A program made the position numbers and the translations under genes. Shown one piece after another: positions 1-10,205 of a stretch of DNA of 64,000 bases (positions are counted from its first letter, which is position 1; the number at the start of each line of letters is the position of its first letter). Source of the DNA: Methylophaga sp. 42_25_T18 (GTDB taxonomy: Bacteria; Pseudomonadota; Gammaproteobacteria; Nitrosococcales; Methylophagaceae); the NCBI GenBank assembly GCA_002163085.1, contig MAAJ01000008.1, positions 186,001 to 250,000 on the forward strand, read 5' to 3'. The notes beneath the pieces are model-generated. The model ran no database searches. It saw only the letters and a program-made list of their open reading frames with translations, and was not told the origin of the DNA.

Positions 1-1927
1 CTGCATAAAAGTTCTCGAAAAATGGAAATGCATCGGTATCACCATATGAATCGGCATAACCTAGTTCTCCACCTAATGAAAGAGTATAGGTATCCGACAA
101 TGGCTTATACCAACTATTTTTATAACGTAATTTATAATACTGCAAAGAACCAATTGGAACTGCGACTTCTGCAGTTAAACTTTGTGACATGCCTTGAGTG
201 GGTAATATTGCATTATTTCGAGTATCGCTTGACCAACCTAAGGTTAACGAGACGGTATCAAAATTATCACCTTCCCTATCAATAAAGTCTTGATAAAAAC
301 CGATAGTATTGTCATTTGGCAGGTTGAGATCTGTATTCTCATAACCTATTGCTAAACGAATACGGTTGTCTTCAGAAATGGGAATACCAAAACTAATATC
401 ACCACCAAAAGCATCGGTGCTGTAGTTAGCTATATTTGCTTCATCAGCATCTCGCTTGCGATAAAAGGCGTTAAAACCTTGGCTGATGCCATCTATCGTC
501 GCAAATGGATTGGTGTAACCAAAACTATAGACGGTATTAACACTACTGTTATTAAAACCAAGGTTAATATGTTTACCGCTACCCAAAAAGTTTTTCTGAG
601 TAAGGTTTGCATTTAATATCAAACCATCTGACTGTGAAAAACCAACACCCGCACCTACGTTGCCTGACGCTGTTTCAATGACATTAAAATCAAGATCAAC
701 TTGATCCGAGGTCCCAGCAACAGGAATTGTTTCTACATTCACATCCTCAAAATAACCTAAACGTTGAATATGTGTTCGTGATTGTTCGACTTTTTCAGTA
801 GAGATCCATGCTGATTCTTGCTGGCGCATCTGACGACGTAATACTTCATCGCGTGTTTTACTATTGCCGGCGATGTTTATACGTCGGACATAAGCACGGC
901 GACCAGGATCAACAAAAAATGTAAGTGATACCTCGCGTGTTTCACGATCAATTTCTGGCACTGCATTGACATTGGCAAACGCATATCCGTCATTACCTAA
1001 TCGGTTAGTTAAAGATTCGGTGCTTTTTGTTATTGCCTTACGTGAAAAAATTGCATCTTTCTTTATGGTCACCAGATCAAACAATTCATTTTCAGGCACT
1101 ATCAAATCACCAGCCAATCGTACCTCTTTAATACTATAACGTTCACCTTCCGATAGATTTATAGTGATGAACATTTGTTTTTTATCATCAGTGATCGAAA
1201 CTTGGGTCGACTCAACAGCAAAATCAACATAGCCGCGATCTAGGTAGAACGAACGCAAGGTTTCTAAATCGGCCGATAATTTTTGTCGTGAGTACTGATT
1301 ATCATGGGTGAAAAATGATAATAAATTTCCGGTGGTTGATTCGAAGTCAACAAACAACTCATCTTCATCAAACGAGTTATTACCGACGATATTAATTGTT
1401 CCTATCGTGGCGACCACACCTTCGGCCATCGTAATGCGTACTGCAACACGATTCCTTGATAGAGGAGTGACATCTGATTCAATCGTTACGCCATACTTTC
1501 CCCGACTAAAGTATTGCCGTTGTAATTCCAACTCAACACGTTCAAGCATTGCTTGTTCAAACACTTGCCCTTCAGCGAAACCTATTTGTCGTAATGCTCT
1601 TGTCAGCTCATCACTATCAAGATCTTTATTGCCGACAAATTCAATACTAGAGACTGCTGGACGTTCGTTGACCTTAATGACCAAGATGTTGTCTTGTTCT
1701 TCGACTTGCACATCATTAAAGTATTTAGACTTAAACAAAGCCCGAATAATACTCTTAGCTTGTTTATCGGACATTTCATCACCGACTTTGACCGGCAAGA
1801 AATTAAAGACCGTACCAGCAGAAATACGCTGCAGGCCTTCAACTCGAATATCTTTGATAACGAAACTATCTGCTAATGCTGCACTTGTCATTAACAATAG
1901 AGCGATGCTGGTAAGTAATTTCTTCAT
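1..1927 (-). CDS. bamA: BamA outer membrane protein assembly factor, 3' end cut by window edge
   Basis: BamA is the central beta-barrel subunit of the BAM complex that inserts outer membrane proteins. Translation from the ATG at 1927 gives a signal peptide (MKKLLTSIALLLMTSAALA), then POTRA repeats such as GNKDLDSDELTRAL and VGNNSFDEDEL, then barrel sequence. The frame stays open to base 1, where it reads YGDTDAFPFFENFYA, matching the late barrel of BamA. About 642 codons are present, so the last part of the barrel lies outside the window. It follows rseP by 58 bp in the usual gammaproteobacterial order. The plus-strand ORF at 1308-2006 is a shadow of this gene. Confidence 0.95.
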   Translation of the reverse strand, partial: MKKLLTSIALLLMTSAALADSFVIKDIRVEGLQRISAGTVFNFLPVKVGDEMSDKQAKSIIRALFKSKYFNDVQVEEQDNILVIKVNERPAVSSIEFVGNKDLDSDELTRALRQIGFAEGQVFEQAMLERVELELQRQYFSRGKYGVTIESDVTPLSRNRVAVRITMAEGVVATIGTINIVGNNSFDEDELFVDFESTTGNLLSFFTHDNQYSRQKLSADLETLRSFYLDRGYVDFAVESTQVSITDDKKQMFITINLSEGERYSIKEVRLAGDLIVPENELFDLVTIKKDAIFSRKAITKSTESLTNRLGNDGYAFANVNAVPEIDRETREVSLTFFVDPGRRAYVRRINIAGNSKTRDEVLRRQMRQQESAWISTEKVEQSRTHIQRLGYFEDVNVETIPVAGTSDQVDLDFNVIETASGNVGAGVGFSQSDGLILNANLTQKNFLGSGKHINLGFNNSSVNTVYSFGYTNPFATIDGISQGFNAFYRKRDADEANIANYSTDAFGGDISFGIPISEDNRIRLAIGYENTDLNLPNDNTIGFYQDFIDREGDNFDTVSLTLGWSSDTRNNAILPTQGMSQSLTAEVAVPIGSLQYYKLRYKNSWYKPLSDTYTLSLGGELGYADSYGDTDAFPFFENFYA

Positions 1928-1985
1928 TGTTATTCTATTATATAAATTCGTCGACGAAGCCGTAAGTGTACCTGCAATATTCCTA

Positions 1986-3323
1986 TTATCCAAACAGTCT
2001 TGTTAAGTCATTGAAAAAAGCCAATACCATCAATAGTAATAGCAGTAAAACTCCAACTTTCTGCCCTTGAATCTGTGCCTGTTCCGACACCGGTGAACCT
2101 TTGATCCATTCAAAACAATACATGGCTAAATGGCCACCATCTAATACAGGAATGGGTAGCAAATTTAAAATACCTAAGCTCACACTGATCATGGCTAAGA
2201 ATCCAACAAACGAGATAAAGCCACTTTCGGCAGAAGTGCCGGCAATCTGAGCAATACTAATCGGGCCACCGAGATTTTTGGTCGACACAGTGCCAGTAAA
2301 CATGCCAAACAAGCTTTTCACTGTCAGCGCACTAAATTGCCATGTTTCTCGACATGCCTCAACTAAGGCCTGAACAACACCATAGCGCAGCTCTGCCTTT
2401 ATCTCATTGGGTATTTCAGTATATGAAATATCAACACCCGCCCCTATCTGACCAACATTCTCTAATGTTTTTTCCGGTGTTATGGCTAACTCAACGATCT
2501 CACTCTGTCGTTTTACGGTGATGATAATCGTTTGTTCTGGCCGACTTCTAATCAGTTCGACCCAACCCTGCCAATCTTCAATATGAACCGCATCGGCTGT
2601 TAATAATAAATCTCCCTGTTGAAGACCTGCTTGTTCCGCTGCACTGCCTCGTTTAATTTTTCCAAGTATGGGTGTGATGTTTGGTCGAATTGGCTGTATG
2701 CCAAGTCGCGTTAGAATAGTGCCTGCTGATTGAATATCAAGCTTAGATACATTAACACTCCGCTTATTTTCTACACCTGCAGTATCTACTGTAAATTCAA
2801 TTGGGCCACCATGTTCAGCCTGCTTCCACAACCGCTTATAAACACTATTCCACGTAGGTGTAGCTCTTCCATCTATTGCTTTAATCTCATCGCCAGCAAT
2901 TATCTGGGCATGTGCTGCAGCTGAGTTAGGGGCGATCTCATCAACAATAGGACGCATGCCTGGAATGCCTATGACAAAGATCAGCCAATAAGACAATATA
3001 GCAAAGAGAATATTGGCGACCGGACCTGCAGAAACGATGGCAACTCGAGAGCGTAGCGGTTGCCGATTAAAGGCCCGATTCAGCTCGTCTGTTGGCACAT
3101 CGCCTTCACGTTCATCCAGCATCTTGACATAGCCACCCAAGGGAATGGCGGCGATAACATATTCAGTGCCATCTTTTCCTTGTTTCGACCACAGCGGTTT
3201 ACCGAAGCCAACTGAAAACTTAAGTACTTTGACGCCACAACGGCGCGCCACCCAAAAATGTCCATATTCGTGCACTACAATCAATAATGCCAATGCCACT
3301 ATGAAAAAGAATAAAGAATGCAT
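1986..3323 (-). CDS. rseP: RseP site-2 intramembrane zinc metalloprotease
   Basis: RseP cleaves anti-sigma factor RseA in the inner membrane during the sigma-E envelope stress response, and it also removes signal-peptide remnants. The 445 residues match the family length. HEYGH at residues 18-22 is the HExxH zinc site in the first membrane helix. Two PDZ domains lie in the periplasmic middle part (for example GSAAEQAGLQQGDLLL). The LDG motif (PVLDGGHL, near residue 394) supplies the third zinc ligand and is followed by a last hydrophobic helix. The gene ends 58 bp before bamA and starts 3 bp after dxr, so it is probably co-transcribed with both. Confidence 0.97.
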   Translation of the reverse strand: MHSLFFFIVALALLIVVHEYGHFWVARRCGVKVLKFSVGFGKPLWSKQGKDGTEYVIAAIPLGGYVKMLDEREGDVPTDELNRAFNRQPLRSRVAIVSAGPVANILFAILSYWLIFVIGIPGMRPIVDEIAPNSAAAHAQIIAGDEIKAIDGRATPTWNSVYKRLWKQAEHGGPIEFTVDTAGVENKRSVNVSKLDIQSAGTILTRLGIQPIRPNITPILGKIKRGSAAEQAGLQQGDLLLTADAVHIEDWQGWVELIRSRPEQTIIITVKRQSEIVELAITPEKTLENVGQIGAGVDISYTEIPNEIKAELRYGVVQALVEACRETWQFSALTVKSLFGMFTGTVSTKNLGGPISIAQIAGTSAESGFISFVGFLAMISVSLGILNLLPIPVLDGGHLAMYCFEWIKGSPVSEQAQIQGQKVGVLLLLLLMVLAFFNDLTRLFG

Positions 3324-3326
3324 ATT

Positions 3327-4511
3327 CTATTTATTTGATTTTATAAATTCAGCGGCTATCTGACGCGACTGCTCATCGTCAGCAAGGACTTGTTGCAAAG
3401 TACTGCCATCACTTGCGGTCATCGTTGATAAAACGTGTTCGATAGTTCGAGCAATATCGGTGAATTTGATTTGAGAATGTAAGAAGGCATCGACAGCCAC
3501 TTCATTAGCGGCATTTAATATTGCTGTGTTTGTTCCACCAGCATCTAAAGCCTGATATGCCAAAGCTAAACAAGGAAAAAACGTATGATCGGCCACGGAA
3601 AAATCTAACCTGGATGCAGCGACCAAGTCCAAGGGCACGACACCTGAATCTATTCTATTGGGCCATGCTAAGGCATTGGCAATAGGTGTTCGCATATCAG
3701 GATTACCCATCTGAGCTAATACCGAACCATCCACATAATCAACCATTGAATGAATGATGCTTTGGCGATGTAGGATTACCTCGATTTGATTACTTTGCAG
3801 ACCAAACAGCCAGTGAGCTTCAATCACTTCCAGCCCCTTATTCATCATAGTGGCTGAATCAACTGAAATTTTCTGTCCCATGGACCAGTTTGGATGTGCC
3901 ACCGCCTGCTCCGGAGTGACATGTTCAAGCGCAGCTAAATCATAATCTCTAAATGGACCACCAGAGGCTGTCAAAATGATTTTTCTAACGCCCTTGCCAT
4001 CATAGTGATGTTTTTGCGTATTACCTACTGGTAAACACTGCCAAATAGCATTATGTTCACTATCAACGGGTAACAGCGTGGCACCATTAGCCTCAACTTC
4101 ATGCATAAACAAGCCGCCACTCATCACTAGCGCTTCTTTATTTGCTAATAAGATATGTTTGCCTGCTCGCGCAGCAGCTAAAGTTGGTAATAAACCGGCA
4201 GCACCCACGATTGCCGCGACCACATAATCTGTCTTGTCACTCTCAGCAACCTGTTCTAGAGCTTGAGTACCTGCCAATACTTGCGTCTGAATGCCTGCCA
4301 TCTTTAGCTGCTTAGCTAAACGCTCGGCAGACGGCTCATCTAACATAACCGCAACTTCTGGTTCAAATTGACGGCACTGAGCAAAAAGTGTATCTACAGA
4401 ACGGTTGGCCGTTAAGGCATAAACCTGATATTTATCTGGATGGCGAGCTAATACATCGAGCGTGCTAACGCCTATCGAACCCGTTGCGCCTAATAATGTT
4501 ACTGCTTGCAC
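3327..4511 (-). CDS. dxr: 1-deoxy-D-xylulose 5-phosphate reductoisomerase
   Basis: Dxr (IspC) converts DXP to 2-C-methyl-D-erythritol 4-phosphate with NADPH, the first committed step of the MEP isoprenoid pathway. The 394-residue protein opens with the NADPH-binding loop GATGSIG (residues 8-14). It contains [11 protein letters not shown] and TASGGPFRD, which carry the metal and substrate ligands, and the flexible loop around [19 protein letters not shown]. Its stop overlaps the start region of cdsA by one base, so the two are probably translationally coupled. Its place between cdsA and rseP is the standard one. Confidence 0.97.
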   Translation of the reverse strand: MQAVTLLGATGSIGVSTLDVLARHPDKYQVYALTANRSVDTLFAQCRQFEPEVAVMLDEPSAERLAKQLKMAGIQTQVLAGTQALEQVAESDKTDYVVAAIVGAAGLLPTLAAARAGKHILLANKEALVMSGGLFMHEVEANGATLLPVDSEHNAIWQCLPVGNTQKHHYDGKGVRKIILTASGGPFRDYDLAALEHVTPEQAVAHPNWSMGQKISVDSATMMNKGLEVIEAHWLFGLQSNQIEVILHRQSIIHSMVDYVDGSVLAQMGNPDMRTPIANALAWPNRIDSGVVPLDLVAASRLDFSVADHTFFPCLALAYQALDAGGTNTAILNAANEVAVDAFLHSQIKFTDIARTIEHVLSTMTASDGSTLQQVLADDEQSRQIAAEFIKSNK

Positions 4512-5338
4512 TATATGGCCCCTAAAACAAATAACCCTGCGACAAAAACAGGGACGGCGGCCAATAAACTATCAATACGATCCAGCATGCCGCCATGCCC
4601 GGGCAGTAAATTACCACTATCTTTCACTTGATGACTGCGTTTGAACAGGCTTTCAAATAAATCACCCACCATTGATAGCAGTACCGTTACAAAAGTCAGA
4701 ACAATCCACGTAAATATCGATAACTGGCCGTGTATGCCTAAGCAATATGCAGCGATTGCCCACACACTGACTAAAGCCAACGCACCATAGACGCCTTGCC
4801 ATGTTTTATTTGGACTAATAACACTCGCTAACTTCTGCTTGCCCCATCGCTTGCCGGCAAAGTAACCACCGGTATCCGCTAGCCAGACAGCGACCATCAC
4901 GTAGAGCAACTGTTGTGGCCCCAAAGTGGAAGATTGGTGTAATAAAGTGGCACTGAACCAAAAGGGAACCAACACCAAAATAGCTACCAACAAGCCAAAC
5001 CATTTCTGGTTAAAAATTCTTGCTATGGTTACGGGCAACGCACTATGAGCAAAACAAATTATCAACAATGTAGCTAACAACCAAACGAGTACCGCGAGCA
5101 CTAACAATACATTAGGATTTATATACAGCCATGCCAATATCGCAACAGCAATCAATAAAATAAAACTAATACTTCGTTGAAGAGTTGAATGAATGCCAAC
5201 AATAGCAAACCACTCCCAGGCGGCCAGCACTGTAATTCCAGCAATACACCATTGCAAAATATTAGTTGGCAATTTTAAAATAGCTAATACCACCAGAGGT
5301 ATTAATATCGCCGCAGTAATGAGACGCTGCTTAAGCAT
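4511..5338 (-). CDS. cdsA: Phosphatidate cytidylyltransferase
   Basis: CdsA makes CDP-diacylglycerol from CTP and phosphatidate in the inner membrane, feeding phospholipid synthesis. The product has multiple hydrophobic segments and the C-terminal signature [20 protein letters not shown] with the metal-binding DSGN and LPGHGG..DR elements. I chose the ATG at 5338 ([15 protein letters not shown]), which overlaps uppS by 8 bp. A GTG at 5386 would add 16 polar residues inside uppS. With the chosen start the protein is 275 residues, close to family length. Confidence 0.95.
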   Translation of the reverse strand: MLKQRLITAAILIPLVVLAILKLPTNILQWCIAGITVLAAWEWFAIVGIHSTLQRSISFILLIAVAILAWLYINPNVLLVLAVLVWLLATLLIICFAHSALPVTIARIFNQKWFGLLVAILVLVPFWFSATLLHQSSTLGPQQLLYVMVAVWLADTGGYFAGKRWGKQKLASVISPNKTWQGVYGALALVSVWAIAAYCLGIHGQLSIFTWIVLTFVTVLLSMVGDLFESLFKRSHQVKDSGNLLPGHGGMLDRIDSLLAAVPVFVAGLFVLGAI

Positions 5339-6074
5339 CACTCTGCTCCTGAAGTTGCTCTGAAGTTTGACCAAAGCGGCGCTCACGCTGAGTAAATGAG
5401 CCTATCGCTTTGTCTAGTGCCATGGCATCAAAATCTGGCCACAAAGTATTAGTAAAAAAGAATTCGGTATAAGCCATCTGCCAAAGCAGAAAATTACTGA
5501 CTCGCTGCTCGCCACCAGTACGAATGAATAAATCTGGCTCAGGTAAGATGGCTGTAGCAAGAGAATCACTGATCATTTGCTCAGAAATTGCATCAGCATC
5601 AACTTCACCCGCTTTGACTTTCTTAGCGATAGTTTGCACAGCCTGAACAACGTCCCAGCGGCCGCCGTAATTAGCGGCTATGTTAAGCGTTAAGCCTGTA
5701 TTGTTTTCCGTAAGCAATTGAGATTCTTCAATTTTATTTTGTAGGCTCGACGAGAACTTGGTCAAATCACCAATAATACGTAAGCGAATATTATTTTTGT
5801 GAAGTCGTTTTACTTGTTGTCTGAGCGCTAAATTAAACAGCTCCATCAGCAAGCTTACTTCTTTGCTGGGTCGTCGCCAGTTTTCGCTGCTAAAAGCAAA
5901 TAAACTAAGTACTTTCACATCAAGTTCAATGCAGTGTTTAACAATGGCTTCTACCGCCTTAACTCCTGCTCTATGGCCCATAAATCTGGGCTGATGCTGT
6001 TGTTTTGCCCAACGTCCATTACCATCCATGATGATTGCAATGTGCTGTGGGACTGGGCGAGATTCCTCGGTCAT
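5331..6074 (-). CDS. uppS: Undecaprenyl diphosphate synthase
   Basis: UppS (IspU) condenses isopentenyl diphosphate onto farnesyl diphosphate to give C55 undecaprenyl diphosphate, the carrier lipid for peptidoglycan and surface glycans. The catalytic Asp is D17 in MDGNGRWAKQ. FAFSSENWRRP and the C-terminal DLFIRTGGEQRVSNFLLWQ are the other diagnostic motifs. At 247 residues the length is normal. The lipid it makes is also the presumed acceptor for the PglC-like transferase in the glycan locus at 15154-15765. Confidence 0.97.
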   Translation of the reverse strand: MTEESRPVPQHIAIIMDGNGRWAKQQHQPRFMGHRAGVKAVEAIVKHCIELDVKVLSLFAFSSENWRRPSKEVSLLMELFNLALRQQVKRLHKNNIRLRIIGDLTKFSSSLQNKIEESQLLTENNTGLTLNIAANYGGRWDVVQAVQTIAKKVKAGEVDADAISEQMISDSLATAILPEPDLFIRTGGEQRVSNFLLWQMAYTEFFFTNTLWPDFDAMALDKAIGSFTQRERRFGQTSEQLQEQSDA

Positions 6075-6104
6075 GAACTCTACTAATTAATTAAGTATTT
6101 AACA

Positions 6105-6662
6105 CTAGACTTCCATTAAGTCTGTTTCTTTTTCAGTTAACACTTCTTCTACTTGTTTAATAACTGAATCAGTTAATTTTTGTACTACTTCCTCTGCACC
6201 ACGTTGTTCATCTTCAGAGATTTCTTTTTCTTTTAATAACTCTTTTAACGTACTGTTAGCGTCACGACGGATATTACGAACAGCCACACGGGCACCTTCA
6301 GCTTCAGATTTTGCTACTTTAACCAAATCTCTGCGCCGCTCTTCAGTAAGAGGAGGGATTGGAATACGAATCGTCATGCCCGCACTATTTGGATTAACAC
6401 CCAAATCAGAGGTCATGATCGCTTTTTCGATAACCGATAACATCGGCTTTTCCCATGGGGTCACTGTCAAGGTACGTGCATCTTCAATACCGACATTGGC
6501 CACTTGACTTAACGCGACATCAGAACCGTAATATGGAACCGTGACATGATCCAATAAACTAGTGTGTGCTCGACCAGCACGGATTTTTGCCATTGAGGTA
6601 CCCAAAGCGGCAACAGTTTTTTGCATCCGTTCTGCTGCGTCTTTTTTAATATCTTCAATCAT
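6105..6662 (-). CDS. frr: Ribosome recycling factor
   Basis: Frr splits post-termination ribosomes together with EF-G. The 185-residue length is exact for the family. The N-terminal helix [13 protein letters not shown], the strand [15 protein letters not shown], and [16 protein letters not shown] of the three-helix domain are all present. It lies 8 bp downstream of pyrH and 30 bp upstream of uppS. Confidence 0.98.
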   Translation of the reverse strand: MIEDIKKDAAERMQKTVAALGTSMAKIRAGRAHTSLLDHVTVPYYGSDVALSQVANVGIEDARTLTVTPWEKPMLSVIEKAIMTSDLGVNPNSAGMTIRIPIPPLTEERRRDLVKVAKSEAEGARVAVRNIRRDANSTLKELLKEKEISEDEQRGAEEVVQKLTDSVIKQVEEVLTEKETDLMEV

Positions 6663-6670
6663 GTCCAGTC

Positions 6671-7396
6671 CTATCTCACCAACGTGCCAATATCTTCACC
6701 GTAAATAAGCTTGGTGAGATTACCTTTTTTATGTACATCAAATACCCGTAAAGGCATATTTTGCTCCTGACACATAACCACTGCTGTTGTATCCATCACC
6801 CCTAAACGCTTATTAATCACTTCATCATAAGTCAGTTCAGAATAAAGAGTAGCATCTGGATCTTTGCGTGGATCAGCGCTGTATACCCCATCGACCTGCG
6901 TGGCTTTTAACATAAGTTCTGCGCCAATTTCAACGGCACGTAGGCTTGCTGCAGAATCTGTAGTGAAAAATGGATTACCAGTACCCGCGGCAAAAATGAC
7001 CACGCGGCCTTTTTCTAAGTGGCGAATCGCTCGACGACGCAAATAATCTTCACATACTTCATCGATACGGATTGCTGACATCACTCGACAGAATGTGCCT
7101 TGCTGTTCTAATGCATCTTGCAATGCTAAGGCATTAAGCACGGTCGCCAACATACCCATGTGATCAGCACTGACACGTTCCATTCCATTTGCAGCTAAAC
7201 CTGCTCCACGGAATATATTGCCACCACCAATGACGATTCCGAGCTCAACGCCTTGGGCATTGAGCTCAGAAATTTCTTTAGCAAAACGAGTAATCACCTC
7301 GGGTTGGATACCGTAATCAGCATCGCCCATCAACGCTTCCCCACTTAATTTTAGCAGGACACGCTTATAGATTGGTTGACTTCCCGTTTCTGTCAT
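6671..7396 (-). CDS. pyrH: UMP kinase
   Basis: PyrH phosphorylates UMP to UDP in pyrimidine nucleotide synthesis. It is a hexameric amino-acid-kinase-fold enzyme. The glycine-rich start [26 protein letters not shown], and the C-terminal [19 protein letters not shown] are typical. Length (241) is normal. It is separated from tsf by 3 bp. Confidence 0.98.
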   Translation of the reverse strand: MTETGSQPIYKRVLLKLSGEALMGDADYGIQPEVITRFAKEISELNAQGVELGIVIGGGNIFRGAGLAANGMERVSADHMGMLATVLNALALQDALEQQGTFCRVMSAIRIDEVCEDYLRRRAIRHLEKGRVVIFAAGTGNPFFTTDSAASLRAVEIGAELMLKATQVDGVYSADPRKDPDATLYSELTYDEVINKRLGVMDTTAVVMCQEQNMPLRVFDVHKKGNLTKLIYGEDIGTLVR

Positions 7397-7399
7397 TGC

Positions 7400-8284
7400 T
7401 TAGTTTCCTCTCGCTTGAGCCATTACTTCTTCAGCAAAGTTATCTTCTTTTTTCTCGATACCTTCACCTACTTCAAAAAACTCAAATGCATCAACAGTTG
7501 CATTTTCTTGATTAACCAACTTTTCAATTGTTACATCAGGGTCTTTTACAAACGCTTGACCTAACAAGCTAATTTCGTTGACGAATTTCTTCATCCGACC
7601 TTCAACCATTTTCTCAATTATGGCTTCAGGTTTACCGCTATCTTTCGCCTGTGTCGCTACGATATCACGCTCTTTTTCCAACAGTTCAGCCGGAAGATCT
7701 GCGCCTGAGATAGCTTGTGGACGACTAGCCGCGACATGCATCGCAATGTCTTTCGCTAACACTACATCGCCACCAGTCAATTTAACCATCGTACCAATAC
7801 GGTCACCATGACGGTACGAACCAATCACGCCATCATCTGTAGACATTAATGCGAAACGACGTACTAAAATATTCTCACCAATTTTAGCAACCAATGCTTG
7901 GCGTACCGTTTCAACACTGTCACCAGCATCATTCATTGGCAATGCCATTAACGCTTCAACATCTTTCGGTTGAGCCGCTAGAACTATTTTTGAGACTTGA
8001 GCAACAAAACCAATAAAATCTTCTGCTTTTGCAACGAAATCCGTTTCAGAATTAATTTCCAACATCACCGCTTGTTTGCCATCAGCACTGCTTTCAATCG
8101 CGATAACACCTTCTGCTGCAATGCGATCCGATTTTTTATCGGCTTTTGCCAAACCAGATTTACGCATTGCTTCGATTGCAACATCGATATCACCATTAGA
8201 TTCAACTAATGCTTTTTTACATTCCATCATGCCTGAGCCAGTACGTTGACGTAGCTCTTTTACTAATGCTGCTGTAATAGCCAT
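7400..8284 (-). CDS. tsf: Elongation factor Ts
   Basis: EF-Ts is the nucleotide exchange factor for EF-Tu. The N-terminal UBA-like domain carries the signature [16 protein letters not shown], and TDFV in the core contacts EF-Tu. I start at MAITAALV (ATG at 8284). The ATG at 8299 lies directly before the GAAGGG ribosome binding site and would add the unlikely residues MKGRK. With this start the protein is 294 residues. It is co-transcribed with rpsB across a 115-bp gap that contains a hairpin (8353-8379). Confidence 0.96.
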   Translation of the reverse strand: MAITAALVKELRQRTGSGMMECKKALVESNGDIDVAIEAMRKSGLAKADKKSDRIAAEGVIAIESSADGKQAVMLEINSETDFVAKAEDFIGFVAQVSKIVLAAQPKDVEALMALPMNDAGDSVETVRQALVAKIGENILVRRFALMSTDDGVIGSYRHGDRIGTMVKLTGGDVVLAKDIAMHVAASRPQAISGADLPAELLEKERDIVATQAKDSGKPEAIIEKMVEGRMKKFVNEISLLGQAFVKDPDVTIEKLVNQENATVDAFEFFEVGEGIEKKEDNFAEEVMAQARGN

Positions 8285-8352
8285 TTTTCTACCCTTCATT
8301 CACTTTTCTATGACGACCTTAACTAATCATTATTTCAGGCCACATATACAAC

Positions 8353-8379
8353 ACAGGCCCGCTTAGTCAGCGAGCCTGT
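8353..8379 (-). terminator. Hairpin between rpsB and tsf
   Basis: The arms acaggc and gcctgt pair, followed by one mismatch and three further C-G pairs, around the loop ttagtca. On the minus strand the stem is followed by GTTGTAT, which is not a strong U-tract. It could be a partial terminator or attenuator that lowers tsf relative to rpsB, or an mRNA processing site. Function is inferred from structure only. Confidence 0.4.
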
Positions 8380-8399
8380 TATTACATTACTTGATCGAA

Positions 8400-9152
8400 T
8401 TACTCAGCAGCAGCGTCTGTGCTCTCTGCAGCAACTTCAACCAACTCTTCACTCGCATCGCCTGTCGCAGCTGACGCACGACCTTCAAGAACCGCATCAG
8501 CCATGCTTGATGTATAAAGCTTGATAGCACGCATAGAATCATCATTACCAGGAATCACATAATCCACTCCGTCAGGATTGCTGTTTGAATCAACGACTGC
8601 GATAACAGGAATCCCTAGGTTGTTTGCTTCTTTGATAGCGATACTTTCATGTTCAACATCAATGATGAATAAAGCATCAGGTAAACCACCCATTTTCTTG
8701 ATACCACCGATGCTTTTTTCTAATTTTTCTTGCTCACGAGTCAAGTTTAAAACTTCTTTCTTTTTCAAGCCTTCTAGCTTGCCTGTCTCCATCATGGTTT
8801 GGATCGCATCCAAACGCTTGATTGATTGGCGAACAGTTTGATAGTTCGTCAACATACCACCTAACCAGCGACGATTAACATAAGGCATGCCAGCACGTTC
8901 CGCTTCTTCGCGAATAGAATCTTGTGCTGCGCGTTTCGTACCTACAAATAAAACGCGTCCTTTTTTAGAGGCTAATTTACCAGCAAAATTCAACGCATCG
9001 TTGAACATTGGCAAGCTGTGCTCTAAGTTAATGATATGGATGTTGTTACGTTTTCCAAAGATAAATGGACCCATTTTTGGATTCCAATAACGTGTTTGGT
9101 GACCGAAGTGAACGCCTGCTTCTAACATTTGGCGCATTGTTGTTTTAGCCAT
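8400..9152 (-). CDS. rpsB: 30S ribosomal protein S2
   Basis: S2 is a small-subunit protein needed for S1 binding. The 250-residue product starts [19 protein letters not shown] and contains the family signatures [20 protein letters not shown] and [19 protein letters not shown]. It is the first gene of the minus-strand operon that runs through tsf, pyrH and frr. The C-terminal tail is Ala/Glu rich, as in many gammaproteobacteria. Confidence 0.98.
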   Translation of the reverse strand: MAKTTMRQMLEAGVHFGHQTRYWNPKMGPFIFGKRNNIHIINLEHSLPMFNDALNFAGKLASKKGRVLFVGTKRAAQDSIREEAERAGMPYVNRRWLGGMLTNYQTVRQSIKRLDAIQTMMETGKLEGLKKKEVLNLTREQEKLEKSIGGIKKMGGLPDALFIIDVEHESIAIKEANNLGIPVIAVVDSNSNPDGVDYVIPGNDDSMRAIKLYTSSMADAVLEGRASAATGDASEELVEVAAESTDAAAE

Positions 9153-9280
9153 TTTTATACCTATAATTTAAGTTGGGGTTAATCCTCCACGTACCCCAGA
9201 CCTCGACTAAACTTAAGTTGTTACCAAAGTTAGCACCCCGATATCTGTGTCGGCACATGTGTGATATTTGCCTTGATAAG
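9153..9280 (-). promoter_or_regulatory. rpsB mRNA leader, candidate S2 autoregulatory structure
   Basis: The predicted 5' UTR of rpsB is about 125 nt. It contains a 6-bp stem (9174-9179 with 9193-9198, TGGGGT/ACCCCA) whose loop holds GGAGG, and a self-complementary AACTTAAGTT just upstream. In Escherichia coli, S2 represses rpsB-tsf through a structured leader, and a conserved leader is known in gammaproteobacteria. That this leader works the same way is an inference. The start codon itself has only a short AGG about 9 nt upstream. Confidence 0.45.
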
Positions 9281-9286
9281 GCGCGC

Positions 9287-9314
9287 ATATTATTTCATAT
9301 TTTCACACTAAAAA
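9287..9314 (-). promoter_or_regulatory. Candidate rpsB promoter
   Basis: On the minus strand the sequence reads TTTTTA (9314-9309), 16 bp, then TAATAT (9292-9287), then GCGCGCC. A GC-rich discriminator after the -10 box is typical of growth-rate or stringently controlled ribosomal promoters. The -35 match is weak. Confidence 0.4.
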
Positions 9315-9434
9315 CAAAGTTAACGCCGCCGGTCTTGCTTTATCCGATTATCCGTAGCTGGTTGTTTCGCTTAAATTCCGGCAAACTATTGCACATCTAG
9401 TTACTTACTTCATCATCAGGGAGCTGAAATTCCA

Positions 9435-10202
9435 ATGGCAGTCAGCATTAAAACAGCAGCAGAAATCGAAAAAATGCGTATCGCCGGCAAGCTGGCCGCA
9501 GAGGTACTTACGATGATTGAACCTCATGTTAAAGCAGGCATAACAACAGATGAGCTTAATACAATCTGCCATGATTATATCGTCAATGTACAACAGGCTA
9601 TTCCTGCGCCGCTAAATTACCACGGTTTTCCGAAATCAATCTGTACCTCGGTTAATCACGTGATCTGCCATGGTATTCCTGGCAACAAAAAACTCAAAGA
9701 CGGCGACATTATTAATATCGATATTACCGTCATCAAAGATCAATATCACGGTGATACCAGTAAAATGTTTCCAGTCGGCAAGATATCCATCTTAGCTGAA
9801 CGACTTGCTAACACCTGCCGTGAATCGATGTTAATCGGTATCGCGATGGTCAAACCAGGTATTCAATTAGGTGATATCGGTCATGCGATTCAAAAGCATG
9901 CTGAAAAACACAATTTCTCTGTGGTGCGAGAATATTGTGGTCACGGTATTGGCAAGGTATTTCATGAGGATCCACAAGTACTTCATTATGGTTCAGCTGG
10001 CACAGGTCTAACACTTGAAGCTGGCATGACATTTACTATTGAGCCTATGATAAATGCGGGTAAACGTGACATCAAACAATTACCGGATAACTGGACGGTG
10101 GTCACCAAAGATCGCTCTTTATCTGCACAGTGGGAACATACTCTTTTAGTCACTGACGATGGCCATGATATCCTGACCTTGCGTGACGATGAAGTCATTT
10201 AA
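9435..10202 (+). CDS. map: Methionine aminopeptidase type I
   Basis: Map removes the initiator methionine from nascent proteins using a dinuclear metal centre. The five metal ligands are visible in NIDITVIKDQYHGDTSKMF (two Asp), EYCGHGIGKVFHEDP (His), TIEPM (Glu) and SAQWEHTLLV (Glu). The 255 residues are slightly short of the usual 260-264. GGGAG lies 12 nt upstream of the ATG. It is divergent from rpsB, as in most gammaproteobacteria, and is followed after 3 bp by glnD. Confidence 0.97.
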   Translation: MAVSIKTAAEIEKMRIAGKLAAEVLTMIEPHVKAGITTDELNTICHDYIVNVQQAIPAPLNYHGFPKSICTSVNHVICHGIPGNKKLKDGDIINIDITVIKDQYHGDTSKMFPVGKISILAERLANTCRESMLIGIAMVKPGIQLGDIGHAIQKHAEKHNFSVVREYCGHGIGKVFHEDPQVLHYGSAGTGLTLEAGMTFTIEPMINAGKRDIKQLPDNWTVVTKDRSLSAQWEHTLLVTDDGHDILTLRDDEVI

Positions 10203-10205
10203 TTT

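Noticed and set aside
1308..2006. Plus-strand ORF of 232 codons
   Set aside because: It is antisense to bamA and has no family features.
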